64,000 bases of DNA from Flavihumibacter rivuli. GTDB taxonomy: Bacteria > Bacteroidota > Bacteroidia > Chitinophagales > Chitinophagaceae. The stretch covers positions 1,206,001-1,270,000 of the forward strand of contig NZ_CP092334.1 in the NCBI RefSeq assembly GCF_018595685.2. Direction: 5' to 3'. The translations under genes were made by a program, and so were the position numbers. Below, in pieces: positions 10,845 through 19,171 of the stretch; position 1 is the stretch's first letter, and the number at the start of each line of letters is the position of its first letter. Below the pieces are notes generated by a model that saw only the letters and a list, made by a program, of their open reading frames with translations, made no database searches and was not told the DNA's origin.

Positions 10845-10870
10845 AAAAAAACCCGTCTTCCGACGGGTTT
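10845..10870 (-). terminator. Terminator after infC
   Basis: The stem AAACCCGTC/GACGGGTTT has a 4-nt loop, and the minus strand continues into a run of T. It lies 22 nt after the infC stop and so separates thrS-infC from yjbR and everything downstream. Confidence 0.85.
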
Positions 10871-10892
10871 ATTGTTATGTGTGGAAAAGTGG

Positions 10893-11483
10893 TTATTCGC
10901 CACCTTCTTTTTTCTTCTTTTGGCTCTTCGGCGCCCAGATTGCCAGCATTCGCTTGCCTTCCATCTTGGGCATTCCTTCCAAGACGCCAAACTCTGCCAA
11001 ACGTTCAGCGAACTTCAACAGCAACAGTTCTCCCCTATCCTTGAACTGGATTGCACGACCCCTGAATTGTACATAGGCCTTAACCTTGTTGCCTTCCTTC
11101 AGGAAAGCCTCTGCGTGCTTGGCCTTGAAGTTAAAGTCATGGTCATCCGTATTGGGCGTGAAGCGTATCTCTTTCACTTCGGAGGCTTTGGCCTTGGCCT
11201 TCATCTCCTTATCCTTCTTCTTCTTCTCGTATAAGAACTTATTGTAATCAATGATCTTACAAACCGGGGGGTCTGCATTAGGAGAGATCTCTACCAGGTC
11301 AAGCCCCTGGTCCTGTGCCATGCGCTGGGCTTCCTGGATCGAATAGATCCCCACTTCTACATTATCACCTACCAAACGAACCTGGGGTACCCTGATCATC
11401 TGGTTGGTCCTGTGTTCCTGTTGTTGTTCTTTCTTGAACCTTGGATTGAAAGCCCCTCTGGGCGGTCTGGGTGGAAATGCCAT
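10893..11483 (-). CDS. infC: Translation initiation factor IF-3
   Basis: This 196-aa protein binds 30S subunits and proofreads start-codon selection. The N-domain contains RTNQMIRVPQVRLVGDNVEVG and the interdomain region has ADPPVCKIIDYNKFLYE. The C-domain has IRFTPNTDDHDFNFKAKHAEAFLKEGNKVKAYVQFRGR, the classic IF-3 signature. The start is a standard ATG, not the AUU used in enterobacteria. There is a Lys-rich linker, and the C-terminal tail KSQKKKKEGGE is slightly longer than in E. coli. It lies 48 bp downstream of thrS and ends at a strong terminator instead of continuing into rpmI. Confidence 0.98.
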   Translation of the reverse strand: MAFPPRPPRGAFNPRFKKEQQQEHRTNQMIRVPQVRLVGDNVEVGIYSIQEAQRMAQDQGLDLVEISPNADPPVCKIIDYNKFLYEKKKKDKEMKAKAKASEVKEIRFTPNTDDHDFNFKAKHAEAFLKEGNKVKAYVQFRGRAIQFKDRGELLLLKFAERLAEFGVLEGMPKMEGKRMLAIWAPKSQKKKKEGGE

Positions 11484-11501
11484 TTAGAAATTTTAGTTAT
11501 A

Positions 11502-11509
11502 CAAATTTA
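11502..11509 (-). promoter_or_regulatory. Possible internal promoter for infC
   Basis: The minus strand carries TAAATTTG (TAnnTTTG) in the thrS-infC gap, about 18 nt before the infC ATG. No convincing -33 element was seen, so this is weak evidence. Confidence 0.35.
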
Positions 11510-11531
11510 CAACCCGAAAATATTAAATTTT

Positions 11532-13469
11532 TTATTCACCGCTGCTACGATCTGCGATCTCTTTCGTGATCTGGGCAACAAAATCGGTCACGGCCACTAC
11601 CCCGGCATCGCCCTTACCCTGGCGACGAACGGCTACCTTGCCCTCATTCATTTCCTTTTCACCCACCACCAGCATGTAGGGAACGCGTTGCAATTCAGTA
11701 TCACGGATCTTCTTGCCGATCTTCTCATTGCGATCGTCCACTTCTACCCTAACCCCGGCAGCCTTCAACTGCTTTTTCACCTCGTTGGCGTAGTCCATGA
11801 ACTTATCACTGATGGGCAATACTTTTACCTGCTTGGGAGCCAGCCAGGTCGGGAATTTGCCCGCATAATGCTCCAGCAGGAAACCGATGAAACGCTCATG
11901 GGTACCCAATGGGGCGCGGTGGATGATCAGCGGGGTTTCCGCCTTGTTCTCCTGGTTGGTGAATTCCAACTTGAAACGCCTACCCTGAGCAAAATCCACC
12001 TGGTTGGTCGCAAGGGTAAACTCACGGCCAATGGCGCTCCATATCTGCACATCGATCTTGGGACCATAGAAAGCCCCTTCATCCGGAACTTCCACAAATG
12101 GGATACCTGATTCGATCAGCACACTGCGCACCATGGCTTCGGTTTCCAGCCACAGCTCCGGTTCATTGATATACTTCTGGCCCAACTTGGCAGGATCGTG
12201 CAGGCTGAGACGCATTACATATTTATCGATACCGAAGATCTTGAAATACTTCAGGTACATATCGTTCACCGCCCTGAACTCGTCTGCAAACTGTTCGCGG
12301 GTACAATAGATATGCGCATCGTTCATGTGGAGGCAGCGAACCCTCATCAGGCCAAACAATTCACCACTCTGCTCGTAACGGTAACAGGTACCGTATTCGG
12401 CAAGGCGGAATGGCAGGTCCTTGTAGCTCTTGGGTTCGGCCGCAAAGATCTTATGGTGGTGCGGACAGTTCATGGCCTTCAGGTAGTACTTCACCCCTTC
12501 CAGTTCCATGGGGGGATACATGCTATCCTGGTAATAAGGCAGGTGCCCACTGGTGAGGTACATGCTTTCCTTGGCAATATGAGGGGTTACCACGCGGTGG
12601 TAGCCGGCTTCCTCCTCGGTATCCTTGGCCAGTTTTTCCAGCTCTTCGATTACGATACCACCATTGGGCAGCCATAAGGGAAGGCCCGGACCTACGTCAT
12701 CATCAAAAGTGAAAATCCCTAATTCCTTACCCAGTTTGCGGTGGTCGCGCTTCCTGGCCTCTTCCAGCATCTGGAGGTATTCATCCAGTTCCTTCTGGCT
12801 AGGGAAGGTAACCCCATACACCCTGGTGAGCATTTTATTCTTTTCATCCCCTTTCCAATAGGCACCGGCAATATTTGTCAGTTTGATGGCCTTGATAAAT
12901 CCGGTATGGGGAATATGCGGTCCGCGACAGAGGTCTGTAAACCCGCCTTGCGTATAAAATGTAATAGCACCGTCCTCCAGGTTCTTCAGGAGGTCGAGTT
13001 TGTATTCATCGCCTTTCTCAAAGAAGTAGGAAACGGCCTCCACCTTGGGAACCTCCTTCCTGATAAAAGGATTGTTCTGCCTGGCCAGTTCTGCCATTTT
13101 CACCTCCAGCTGGCGAAGGTCTTCTTCCGTAATATGCTTATCGCCCAGGTCTATATCATAATAGAAACCATTGTCAACGGGAGGTCCCACCCAGAATTTT
13201 ACACCGGGAAACATGGACTCAATGGCTTCTGCCATGAGGTGGGCGGAGGAATGCCAGAAGGTTGATTTACCATCCTTATCATCCCATGCCAATAATTTGA
13301 GTTGCGCGTCCTGGTAAATAGGTCTGGACAGATCCCAAACTTCCCCATTAACGGAGGCAGCCAAAATCCTCCTGGCCAGGCCCTCACTGATGGATTTAGC
13401 GATCTCCATCGCAGTAATGCCCGGTGCAAATTCCCTTACTGCGCCATCCGGAAAACTGATCTTGATCAT
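11532..13469 (-). CDS. thrS: Threonyl-tRNA synthetase
   Basis: This is a 645-aa class II synthetase that charges tRNA-Thr. The TGS domain spans residues 1-62. The editing domain follows, with HSSAH (73-77) and the CRGPHIPHTGFIKA segment. The catalytic core has the zinc-cysteine motif AMNCPHHHKIF, RLAEYGTCYRYEQSGEL and HRAPLGTHERFIGFLLEHYAG, and the anticodon-binding domain is C-terminal. Full length. It heads the thrS-infC unit and is transcribed divergently from the secreted-protein gene at 13613. Confidence 0.98.
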   Translation of the reverse strand: MIKISFPDGAVREFAPGITAMEIAKSISEGLARRILAASVNGEVWDLSRPIYQDAQLKLLAWDDKDGKSTFWHSSAHLMAEAIESMFPGVKFWVGPPVDNGFYYDIDLGDKHITEEDLRQLEVKMAELARQNNPFIRKEVPKVEAVSYFFEKGDEYKLDLLKNLEDGAITFYTQGGFTDLCRGPHIPHTGFIKAIKLTNIAGAYWKGDEKNKMLTRVYGVTFPSQKELDEYLQMLEEARKRDHRKLGKELGIFTFDDDVGPGLPLWLPNGGIVIEELEKLAKDTEEEAGYHRVVTPHIAKESMYLTSGHLPYYQDSMYPPMELEGVKYYLKAMNCPHHHKIFAAEPKSYKDLPFRLAEYGTCYRYEQSGELFGLMRVRCLHMNDAHIYCTREQFADEFRAVNDMYLKYFKIFGIDKYVMRLSLHDPAKLGQKYINEPELWLETEAMVRSVLIESGIPFVEVPDEGAFYGPKIDVQIWSAIGREFTLATNQVDFAQGRRFKLEFTNQENKAETPLIIHRAPLGTHERFIGFLLEHYAGKFPTWLAPKQVKVLPISDKFMDYANEVKKQLKAAGVRVEVDDRNEKIGKKIRDTELQRVPYMLVVGEKEMNEGKVAVRRQGKGDAGVVAVTDFVAQITKEIADRSSGE

Positions 13470-13524
13470 CTTAATAGCTTGCTTTTATTCTAACCCGGTA
13501 CAATGATTCTTCCCCGGGGGATGG

Positions 13525-13532
13525 CAAATTTA
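13525..13532 (-). promoter_or_regulatory. -7 element of thrS
   Basis: The minus strand reads TAAATTTG, an exact TAnnTTTG match, giving a leader of about 50 nt before the thrS ATG. The leader contains a C/G-rich CCCCCGGGG block. Confidence 0.5.
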
Positions 13533-13612
13533 ACGAACTATTGCCACAATTGGGTTGAGCGGGAGGAAATTGAGCAGGAGTTTTCTTTATTTTGACCCGG
13601 TAAATAGAATGC

Positions 13613-14734
13613 ATGAGGTTTAGTCTGGTTATCTGTCTTTTGTTACCTGCCCTTATGGGGGCTGCCCAGGATCTTACGGGGATCTGGAGGGGGCATTTCC
13701 GTTCCCATAACCGGATGTTGCAAATGATGAATGTGGAGGACCGCTACAAATTTGAAGTGCAGGTTGACCAGCGTGGCAAGGAATTCAAAGGGGTGACCTA
13801 TTCCTATAAAACAACGGAATTCTATGGCAAGGCCACTGCGAAAGGTACCGTAAATCCGAAAACCCAAAAGGTGTTGCTCGATGAGATCAAGATCGTGGAG
13901 GTAAGGATGAGCAGGGGAAGTGATGCCTGTATCATGACCTGTTTCCTGCAATACAGCAGGAATGGCAATGAGGAATTCCTGGAGGGGACCTATGTCAGCA
14001 TGAACACTGCCGACTCAACAGATTGTGGCAGGGGCACGGTATTCCTGAGAAAGGTGGACCAGTCTGATTTCTACAAAGAGCCCTTCCTGGTGGCGAGGGA
14101 AAAGGAAAAGAAGAAAGCTCCTGTAGCAGCAGCCAAACCAAAAGCTCCGGTAACTACCAATCCTGTCCCTAAACCGGCTGACCCCAAACCAGCTACTGCC
14201 AAATCAGGTACCACCAAAAACACCAACCCGCCAACAGCTTCTGTTAATAAACCTAAACAACCGACCATTAGTGAACCCGCTCCGCCGCCATCGCCCAAGC
14301 CTGCCCCACAGGCCAAGTTGAACGATGCGGTAAAGTCGGAGATCAAAAAACCGGCCATCTCTGTCCCGCCACCTCCGGATATCCGTAACCGCCAGAATGA
14401 AGTAGTAAAGACCTTCTCTGTCAGCAGCAGGGAGATCACGGTAAGCCTTTATGACAATGGCACCATCGACAAGGATACCGTTTCTGTTTACCTGAATAAT
14501 AAACTGGTCGTCTCAAAAAGGATGTTATCCCTTTCCCCCATTACCGTGCAATTAACCCTGGACGAAGAAAACGATTACCAGGAACTGGTAATGGTGGCTG
14601 AAAACCTTGGCGAGATCCCGCCCAATACCTCTTTGATGGTAGTGAAGGCCGGTGACAAGCAATACGAAGCCAGGATCACTTCCACTGAACAAAAGAATGC
14701 CGTGGTGGTGTTCAAATATGAAAAGCCCAGGTAA
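13613..14734 (+). CDS. Secreted two-domain protein of unknown function, with Pro/Lys/Ala linker (paralogue 1)
   Basis: This is a 373-aa protein with a signal peptide (MRFSLVICLLLPALMGAAQ). An N-terminal beta-rich domain (about 20-165) begins DLTGIWRGHF, reminiscent of lipocalin-like GxW folds. A linker at about 166-262 is rich in Pro, Lys, Ala and Thr. The C-terminal domain (about 263-373) contains REITVSLYDNGTIDKDTVSV and GEIPPNTSLMVVKAGDKQYE. The next gene is a paralogue with the same two domains but no long linker. I know no named function; periplasmic or surface carbohydrate or lipid binding is a guess. Confidence 0.8.
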   Translation: MRFSLVICLLLPALMGAAQDLTGIWRGHFRSHNRMLQMMNVEDRYKFEVQVDQRGKEFKGVTYSYKTTEFYGKATAKGTVNPKTQKVLLDEIKIVEVRMSRGSDACIMTCFLQYSRNGNEEFLEGTYVSMNTADSTDCGRGTVFLRKVDQSDFYKEPFLVAREKEKKKAPVAAAKPKAPVTTNPVPKPADPKPATAKSGTTKNTNPPTASVNKPKQPTISEPAPPPSPKPAPQAKLNDAVKSEIKKPAISVPPPPDIRNRQNEVVKTFSVSSREITVSLYDNGTIDKDTVSVYLNNKLVVSKRMLSLSPITVQLTLDEENDYQELVMVAENLGEIPPNTSLMVVKAGDKQYEARITSTEQKNAVVVFKYEKPR

Positions 14735-14813
14735 TTGGGGCAGCTCCAACCATTCAACCTAATTTTTATCGGGTAATGGTCCGCATGATTTATCTTGAAG
14801 GATATTTCATTTC

Positions 14814-15659
14814 ATGCGGACCATTCTCTTTTTAGTAGCAATCCTGACCGGCTCCATGGGCTTAGCGCAAGACCTATCCGGTATTTGGCGGGGCACCCTT
14901 ACCCAGGAAGCCGGAGGCTGCTTTCCCGTGTATAACCTGGAGTTCCAGGTTGCCTTCACCAACAATTCAATGGAAGGAAGATCCTTTGATTTCTATGACC
15001 GGAATCGCTTTGTCAAGCACCATTTCAACGGCCGTTTCAATGCACAGACCGGAAGGCTGGTGATCATCGAAGACCGGGTAATGGAAGTGAATATCCCGGT
15101 TGATTGTGTGCCCTGCACCAAGACTTACGACCTTGTATATTCGAAACAAAACGGGCGGGAACAACTGACCGGAACCTGGAAGGGATACGAATCCGAAAGC
15201 CACAAGGCCTGTCCCCCGGGAAAGATAACCCTTTACCGGGAAGCCAATTCCGCCTTCCCCGTGGATATTGACCAACCAGAGGCGCTGGCCAAATTGCAAC
15301 AGAACCTGAAGATCGAATCGAGGGAGAAGGAAGTGGTGACCACCATCCAACTGGACACCTCCAATATCAGGATCGACCTGTATGATAATGCGGAAATTGA
15401 TAATGATACCGTGACCATCTTCCTGAACAATAAATTACTGTTGTATAAGCAACGGCTTACCGACAAGCCTTTGACGCTTACCCTGAAAGCCTTCCCGGAC
15501 ATGGATTATGAGCTAATGATGTATGCCGATAACCTGGGTTCCATCCCACCCAATACCGCATTGATGGTAGTCACGGCTGGCAGGAGAAGGCATGAACTGC
15601 GATTATCGGCCTCAGATAAAAAGAATGCGGTGGTCAGGTTCAGGTATTATCCCAAATAG
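14814..15659 (+). CDS. Secreted two-domain protein of unknown function, without linker (paralogue 2)
   Basis: This is a 281-aa protein with signal peptide MRTILFLVAILTGSMGLAQ, then DLSGIWRGTLTQEAGGCFPVYNLEFQV. Its C-terminal half shares with the upstream gene the pattern RIDLYDNAEIDNDTVTIFLN and GSIPPNTALMVVTAGRRRHE. Four cysteines in the N-domain (CFPVY, CVPC, CPPG) may form disulfides. It lies 79 bp after paralogue 1 in the same direction, so tandem duplication is the likely origin. No enzyme motif is visible. Confidence 0.8.
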   Translation: MRTILFLVAILTGSMGLAQDLSGIWRGTLTQEAGGCFPVYNLEFQVAFTNNSMEGRSFDFYDRNRFVKHHFNGRFNAQTGRLVIIEDRVMEVNIPVDCVPCTKTYDLVYSKQNGREQLTGTWKGYESESHKACPPGKITLYREANSAFPVDIDQPEALAKLQQNLKIESREKEVVTTIQLDTSNIRIDLYDNAEIDNDTVTIFLNNKLLLYKQRLTDKPLTLTLKAFPDMDYELMMYADNLGSIPPNTALMVVTAGRRRHELRLSASDKKNAVVRFRYYPK

Positions 15660-15692
15660 ATAACCCCTGATCTTTAATATCAACAATTCTAC

Positions 15693-15722
15693 CCCATCGG
15701 GGCCTCCCGAAGGGGCTATGGT
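15693..15722. repeat. Degenerate 30-bp palindrome unit before element A
   Basis: CCATCGGGGCCTCCCGAAGG followed by GGCTATGG resembles the terminal hairpins of the 214-bp elements but has lost pairing in one arm. It is followed by TCTACCCACATCT, and the same arrangement occurs before element C at about 59252-59298. Confidence 0.6.
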
Positions 15723-15744
15723 CTACCCACATCTATTTTAACCC

Positions 15745-15958
15745 CAGCGGGGTCTCCCGCAGGGGACCCCGATGTATAAAAGGCGAAATAGGTATGCATC
15801 CAACAGCTAAGCTCCTCTTCCAACTACCCGTTGGTCATAAGACACAACGGGGGCGACGGGGGTGTTAAATCTTTTCACTTCGTAGTGGTATTCTTCAAAA
15901 GTTCCCGATGAATTTTCTCCCTACTATTCATCAGGGTCCCCTGCGGGAGACCCTGATG
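15745..15958 (+). repeat. 214-bp palindrome-ended element, copy A
   Basis: The element begins with a 30-bp hairpin (15745-15774: CAGCGGGGTC ... CCCCGATG) and ends with a second 30-bp hairpin (15929-15958: CATCAGGGTC ... GACCCTGATG). The second is the reverse complement of the first apart from a few changes, so the element has terminal inverted repeats that are themselves palindromes. The first half of the core includes GGCGAAATAGGTATGCATCC and CCGTTGGTCATAAGACACAA. Copy B has the same length with about a dozen substitutions, and copy C is inverted. There is no coding potential. It looks like a REPIN or MITE-type non-autonomous element. Confidence 0.85.
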
Positions 15959-15998
15959 AGGTGAAGAAAAAAAATCATTTTCAATCCATTCATAAACT

Positions 15999-16229
15999 TT
16001 ATAATTCGAAAATAATCGGGAAATCGGGGTTGTTAGACTCCATCACCTTTTTAATTAACTCCTGCTTCTCCTCTTCAGATATTGTATTCTTTTCATAAGG
16101 CGGTTCCCATTGGTAAATTGAATCGACATACGCGTAAAATGCAGGGGCTAGAGTCAACTCCCCTGATATTTTTACTGTCCGATAATCATATTCCACTAAA
16201 ATATAGGAACGAGTTCCTGTAATTTTCAT
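15999..16229 (-). CDS. Small orphan protein, possible Imm74-like immunity protein
   Basis: The 76 residues begin MKITGTRSYILVEYDYRTVK and contain a central DSIYQWEPPYEK and an acidic-basic helix SEEEKQELIKKVMESNN. There is no signal peptide or membrane segment. From memory, the small alpha+beta layout with a WEPP motif resembles the Imm74-type immunity proteins of polymorphic toxin systems. No toxin gene is adjacent. The gene lies between 214-bp repeat copies A and B and reads like a real protein (ordered start, WEPP motif, charged helix). The family assignment is tentative. Confidence 0.55.
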   Translation of the reverse strand: MKITGTRSYILVEYDYRTVKISGELTLAPAFYAYVDSIYQWEPPYEKNTISEEEKQELIKKVMESNNPDFPIIFEL

Positions 16230-16306
16230 GCACTATTCTTTCTGTTCAGTTGTTTCTGCAAGCATCTTTGTGTCAGCAGTTATTATCACTGTCACCCTTT
16301 CTACCT

Positions 16307-16336
16307 CATCGGGATATCTCGAAGAGGAACTCGATG
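16307..16336. repeat. Degenerate 30-bp palindrome between the small gene and element B
   Basis: This segment starts CATCGGGATATCTCGAAGAG and ends GAACTCGATG. It keeps the 30-bp size and outer CATCG/CGATG pairing of the element hairpins with a changed centre. The CTCGAAGAG centre also occurs inside element C near 59355. Confidence 0.55.
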
Positions 16337-16397
16337 CTCAATCAACAATATAGAGATTTCTTCGAGAAGTATCGCAATGGGAGAAAATTTTTAACCT

Positions 16398-16611
16398 CAG
16401 CGGGGTCTCCCGCAGGGGACCCCGATGTATACAAGGCGAAATAGGTATGCATCCAACAGCTAAGCTCATCTTCCAACTAACCGTTGGTCATAAGACACAA
16501 TGGAGGTGACGGGAGTGTCAAATCTTTTCACTTCATAGTGGTATTCTTCAAAAGTTCTTGATGAATTTTCTTCCTACTATTCATCAGGGTCCCCTGCGGG
16601 AGACCCTGCTG
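16398..16611 (+). repeat. 214-bp palindrome-ended element, copy B
   Basis: It has the same orientation and length as copy A, with hairpins at 16398-16427 and 16582-16611. I count about 13 differences from copy A by eye, mostly transitions. In the right hairpin one change (GATG to GCTG) breaks an outer base pair. It ends 80 bp from the stop of the TonB receptor gene at 16692. Confidence 0.85.
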
Positions 16612-16691
16612 AGGTATAAAAATCAATTATCCATTTCAAAGCTGGCGCTGGCTCAAGCGGGCATAGAATGAACCGCTTAATAATTGAAAGA

Positions 16692-19103
16692 TCAGAATTT
16701 AAAATTCCAGGTAACAGAAGGAATGATCGGGAACAAGGATACCTGTTTGGCCGAAACCTTCAGGCTGCCGTCATAAGGACTTCCTTCCTGGTCATAGTAA
16801 ATGAAATAAGGATTCAAGCGGCTGTACACATTGTAGATGCTGAACACCCAGCTGCTCTTCATGCGGCGCTCTTTCCTGGGAATGGGTGTATAGGTCGCGG
16901 AAAGGTCCATTCGGTGGTATGCTGGTAAACGGTACTGGTTGATTCGGCTATACTCCTGCGTTAGTACGCCCCCGATGATATAAAAGCGTTCCGGTAATGT
17001 AGTAGCATTCCCAGTACCATAAACAAATACACCGCCAAGCTTCCATTTCCGGTTCAATTCATAGGTGGCCACTACGGAAAGGTCATGTCTCCTGTCGTAA
17101 CGTGCAGGATACTTCTCCCCTGCATTAAGGCCGGGAAACTTGCGCCAGGTCCAGCTCAGGGTATAACCGATCCAGCCGGTCAGCCTACCCCTGTTGCGCC
17201 TCACGAAGAACTCCGATCCATAACTCCAGCCGTCCCCAAATACAAATTCTTCTTCTGGGTCCTTTAAAGAGGGAGTGTATCCTTCCCTGTATTCGATCTG
17301 GTTTTCCATGGTCTTGTAATACAACTCTACAGAGGTCTCCCACTCGTTGTCCTTGAAATTCCGGAAATATCCCAAAGCGTACTGCCAGCTCAATTGAGGG
17401 CGCACCCTCAGGGTACTGGGCACCCATAGGTCGGTTGGCAGGGTGGAACCGGCATTGCTCACCAGGTGGATATACTGTAAATTCCTGGTTACGGAAGCCT
17501 TGATGGAACTCGCGTCATTCAAGGAGTAGCGTACTGTCAGCCTGGGCTCCAATCCTCCATAGGTCTTCACCTGCTCTGTGCCTCCATAGCTGGTGCTATC
17601 CAGCTTATTCCCATCGGCATCTGTTACAAAACTGGTATAGGGGCCAATTTGCGTGAAAGTGCTAAAACGCAGGCCGGCATTCACTTGCAGCTTATCGCTG
17701 ACCTCCCAGTCATCCTGCACATAGATGCCCGATTCTGTTGCGAATTTCCTCTGGGCATTGTTGGGTTCGAAGGAAATGGTATCCGACCTTCCGGAAACCA
17801 GGTTGGGCTTGAAGGTATGATGCGTGACCATTGCCCCCCACTTCAGCTTATGCTGTGGTGAGGGATAATAATCCATATCGAACTTTGCCGTAAGGTCCCT
17901 GATGCCGGAGCTGACATTGAAGCTGAGGTTATTCTGGGTGCCATTGAAGGCAAAATTGTAATTGTTGAAAACAAGGGTTGTATTGGAAAAGAGCTTACGA
18001 TGGAAGACATGGTTCCACCTTACGGTAGCGGTGGCATTTCCCCAGGGTATATTGGCCCCAAAGGAGCGCTGGTTGTTCCGGAAATCAAACACATCCCTCC
18101 CGAAATAACCACTCAAGTAAAGCCTGTCCTTATCCGAAAACCGGTAATTCACTTTGGTGTTCAGGTCATAGAAATAGTAGCCTGACCCATAGAAGGCACT
18201 GGTTGAAGGCACGAATGGCTTCACCAGGGCATCTATATAAGTGCGCCTGGCAGAAACGATAAATGAAGCTTTCTCCTTTTTGATGGGCCCCTGGATAGAG
18301 AAGCGGGAAGAGATGAGTCCGATCCCTCCTTCCATTTCCATTTTGTTCATGTTCCCATCCTTCATGGCAATATCGATCACGCTAGACAAGCGGCCGCCAT
18401 ATTGCGCAGGCATTCCCCCTTTGATAAGTGAAGTATTCTTGATGGCATCTGAATTGAAGACCGAAAAGAAGCCGAATAGGTGCCCGGTGTTGTACACCAC
18501 CGCATCATCCAGCATGATCAGGTTCTGGTCAGGCCCACCTCCCCTGACATAGAATCCGGCATTACCCTCCCCCGCATTGCGCACCCCAGGTAAAAGTTGG
18601 AGGGTCTTCAGCACATCCACTTCCCCAAACAAGACCGGCAGGGATTTAACCTGGTTCATGGACAGGTCTATCTTTCCCATCTGGGCGTTCTTCACATTAC
18701 CATCCCGCCTTTTAGCATAGACGACCACTTCGGCATTGGTGGTTATACGTGGGCTCAGGAAAAGGTTAAGGGACTGGTCACGGTTAAGCAGTACCGTTTG
18801 TTTCCTTGATTCATAGCCGGTATAGGAACAGGTAACCTCATAGGAACCTTCGCTCAGGGTGATGGAGAAATACCCATAGGCATTGGTGGTAACCCCCTTC
18901 CCCCTGCCATTAATGGCCACAGAAGCCCCTATCAGGGTTTCCCCGGAGAGGGAATCCTTCACATAGCCACTAAGGGTGAACTTACCCTGTGCGGCAGCAA
19001 TATAGGTCAGGGCACCAAGCTGCAATAAGGTAAGGCAGAGCATTCTAAACCAGCTACGCGGGATCATCATCTTTAGCATAGGTAAGGAGGCATTGATCAT
19101 CAT
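16692..19103 (-). CDS. TonB-dependent outer-membrane receptor
   Basis: This 803-aa protein has a signal sequence ending AAAQ, then a carboxypeptidase-regulatory-like domain (about 43-120: GYVKDSLSGETLIGASVAIN). A plug domain follows (VLKTLQLLPGVRNAGEGNAGFYVRGGGPDQNLIMLDDAVVYN), then a beta-barrel ending in Phe (PSVTWNFKF). Energy from TonB-ExbBD would drive import of an unidentified ligand. No SusD follows. Upstream in the same direction is a DUF3347 lipoprotein, separated by a hairpin. Several in-frame ATGs lie near the start; MMIPRSWFRMLCLTLLQ from about 19070 is an equally good start. Confidence 0.9.
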   Translation of the reverse strand: MMINASLPMLKMMIPRSWFRMLCLTLLQLGALTYIAAAQGKFTLSGYVKDSLSGETLIGASVAINGRGKGVTTNAYGYFSITLSEGSYEVTCSYTGYESRKQTVLLNRDQSLNLFLSPRITTNAEVVVYAKRRDGNVKNAQMGKIDLSMNQVKSLPVLFGEVDVLKTLQLLPGVRNAGEGNAGFYVRGGGPDQNLIMLDDAVVYNTGHLFGFFSVFNSDAIKNTSLIKGGMPAQYGGRLSSVIDIAMKDGNMNKMEMEGGIGLISSRFSIQGPIKKEKASFIVSARRTYIDALVKPFVPSTSAFYGSGYYFYDLNTKVNYRFSDKDRLYLSGYFGRDVFDFRNNQRSFGANIPWGNATATVRWNHVFHRKLFSNTTLVFNNYNFAFNGTQNNLSFNVSSGIRDLTAKFDMDYYPSPQHKLKWGAMVTHHTFKPNLVSGRSDTISFEPNNAQRKFATESGIYVQDDWEVSDKLQVNAGLRFSTFTQIGPYTSFVTDADGNKLDSTSYGGTEQVKTYGGLEPRLTVRYSLNDASSIKASVTRNLQYIHLVSNAGSTLPTDLWVPSTLRVRPQLSWQYALGYFRNFKDNEWETSVELYYKTMENQIEYREGYTPSLKDPEEEFVFGDGWSYGSEFFVRRNRGRLTGWIGYTLSWTWRKFPGLNAGEKYPARYDRRHDLSVVATYELNRKWKLGGVFVYGTGNATTLPERFYIIGGVLTQEYSRINQYRLPAYHRMDLSATYTPIPRKERRMKSSWVFSIYNVYSRLNPYFIYYDQEGSPYDGSLKVSAKQVSLFPIIPSVTWNFKF

Positions 19104-19123
19104 GACAGGACTATCAACAAAGA

Positions 19124-19149
19124 GGCAACGGCATGGTTCAGCCGTTGCC
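19124..19149 (-). terminator. Intergenic hairpin between the DUF3347 gene and the TonB receptor
   Basis: A perfect 9-bp stem GGCAACGGC/GCCGTTGCC with an 8-nt loop is followed on the minus strand by TCTTTGTTG. It could terminate or attenuate transcription into the receptor gene. Confidence 0.5.
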
Positions 19150-19171
19150 CATAATCAAATGTATTCGACTT

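Noticed and set aside
16250..16444. Plus-strand open frame reading into repeat copy B
   Set aside because: It reads into the palindromic element, and its ending is repeat sequence.
15660..16690. CRISPR array in the repeat region
   Set aside because: The repeats are 30-bp palindromes at irregular spacing with a conserved core between them. There are no short direct repeats with unique spacers and no cas genes.
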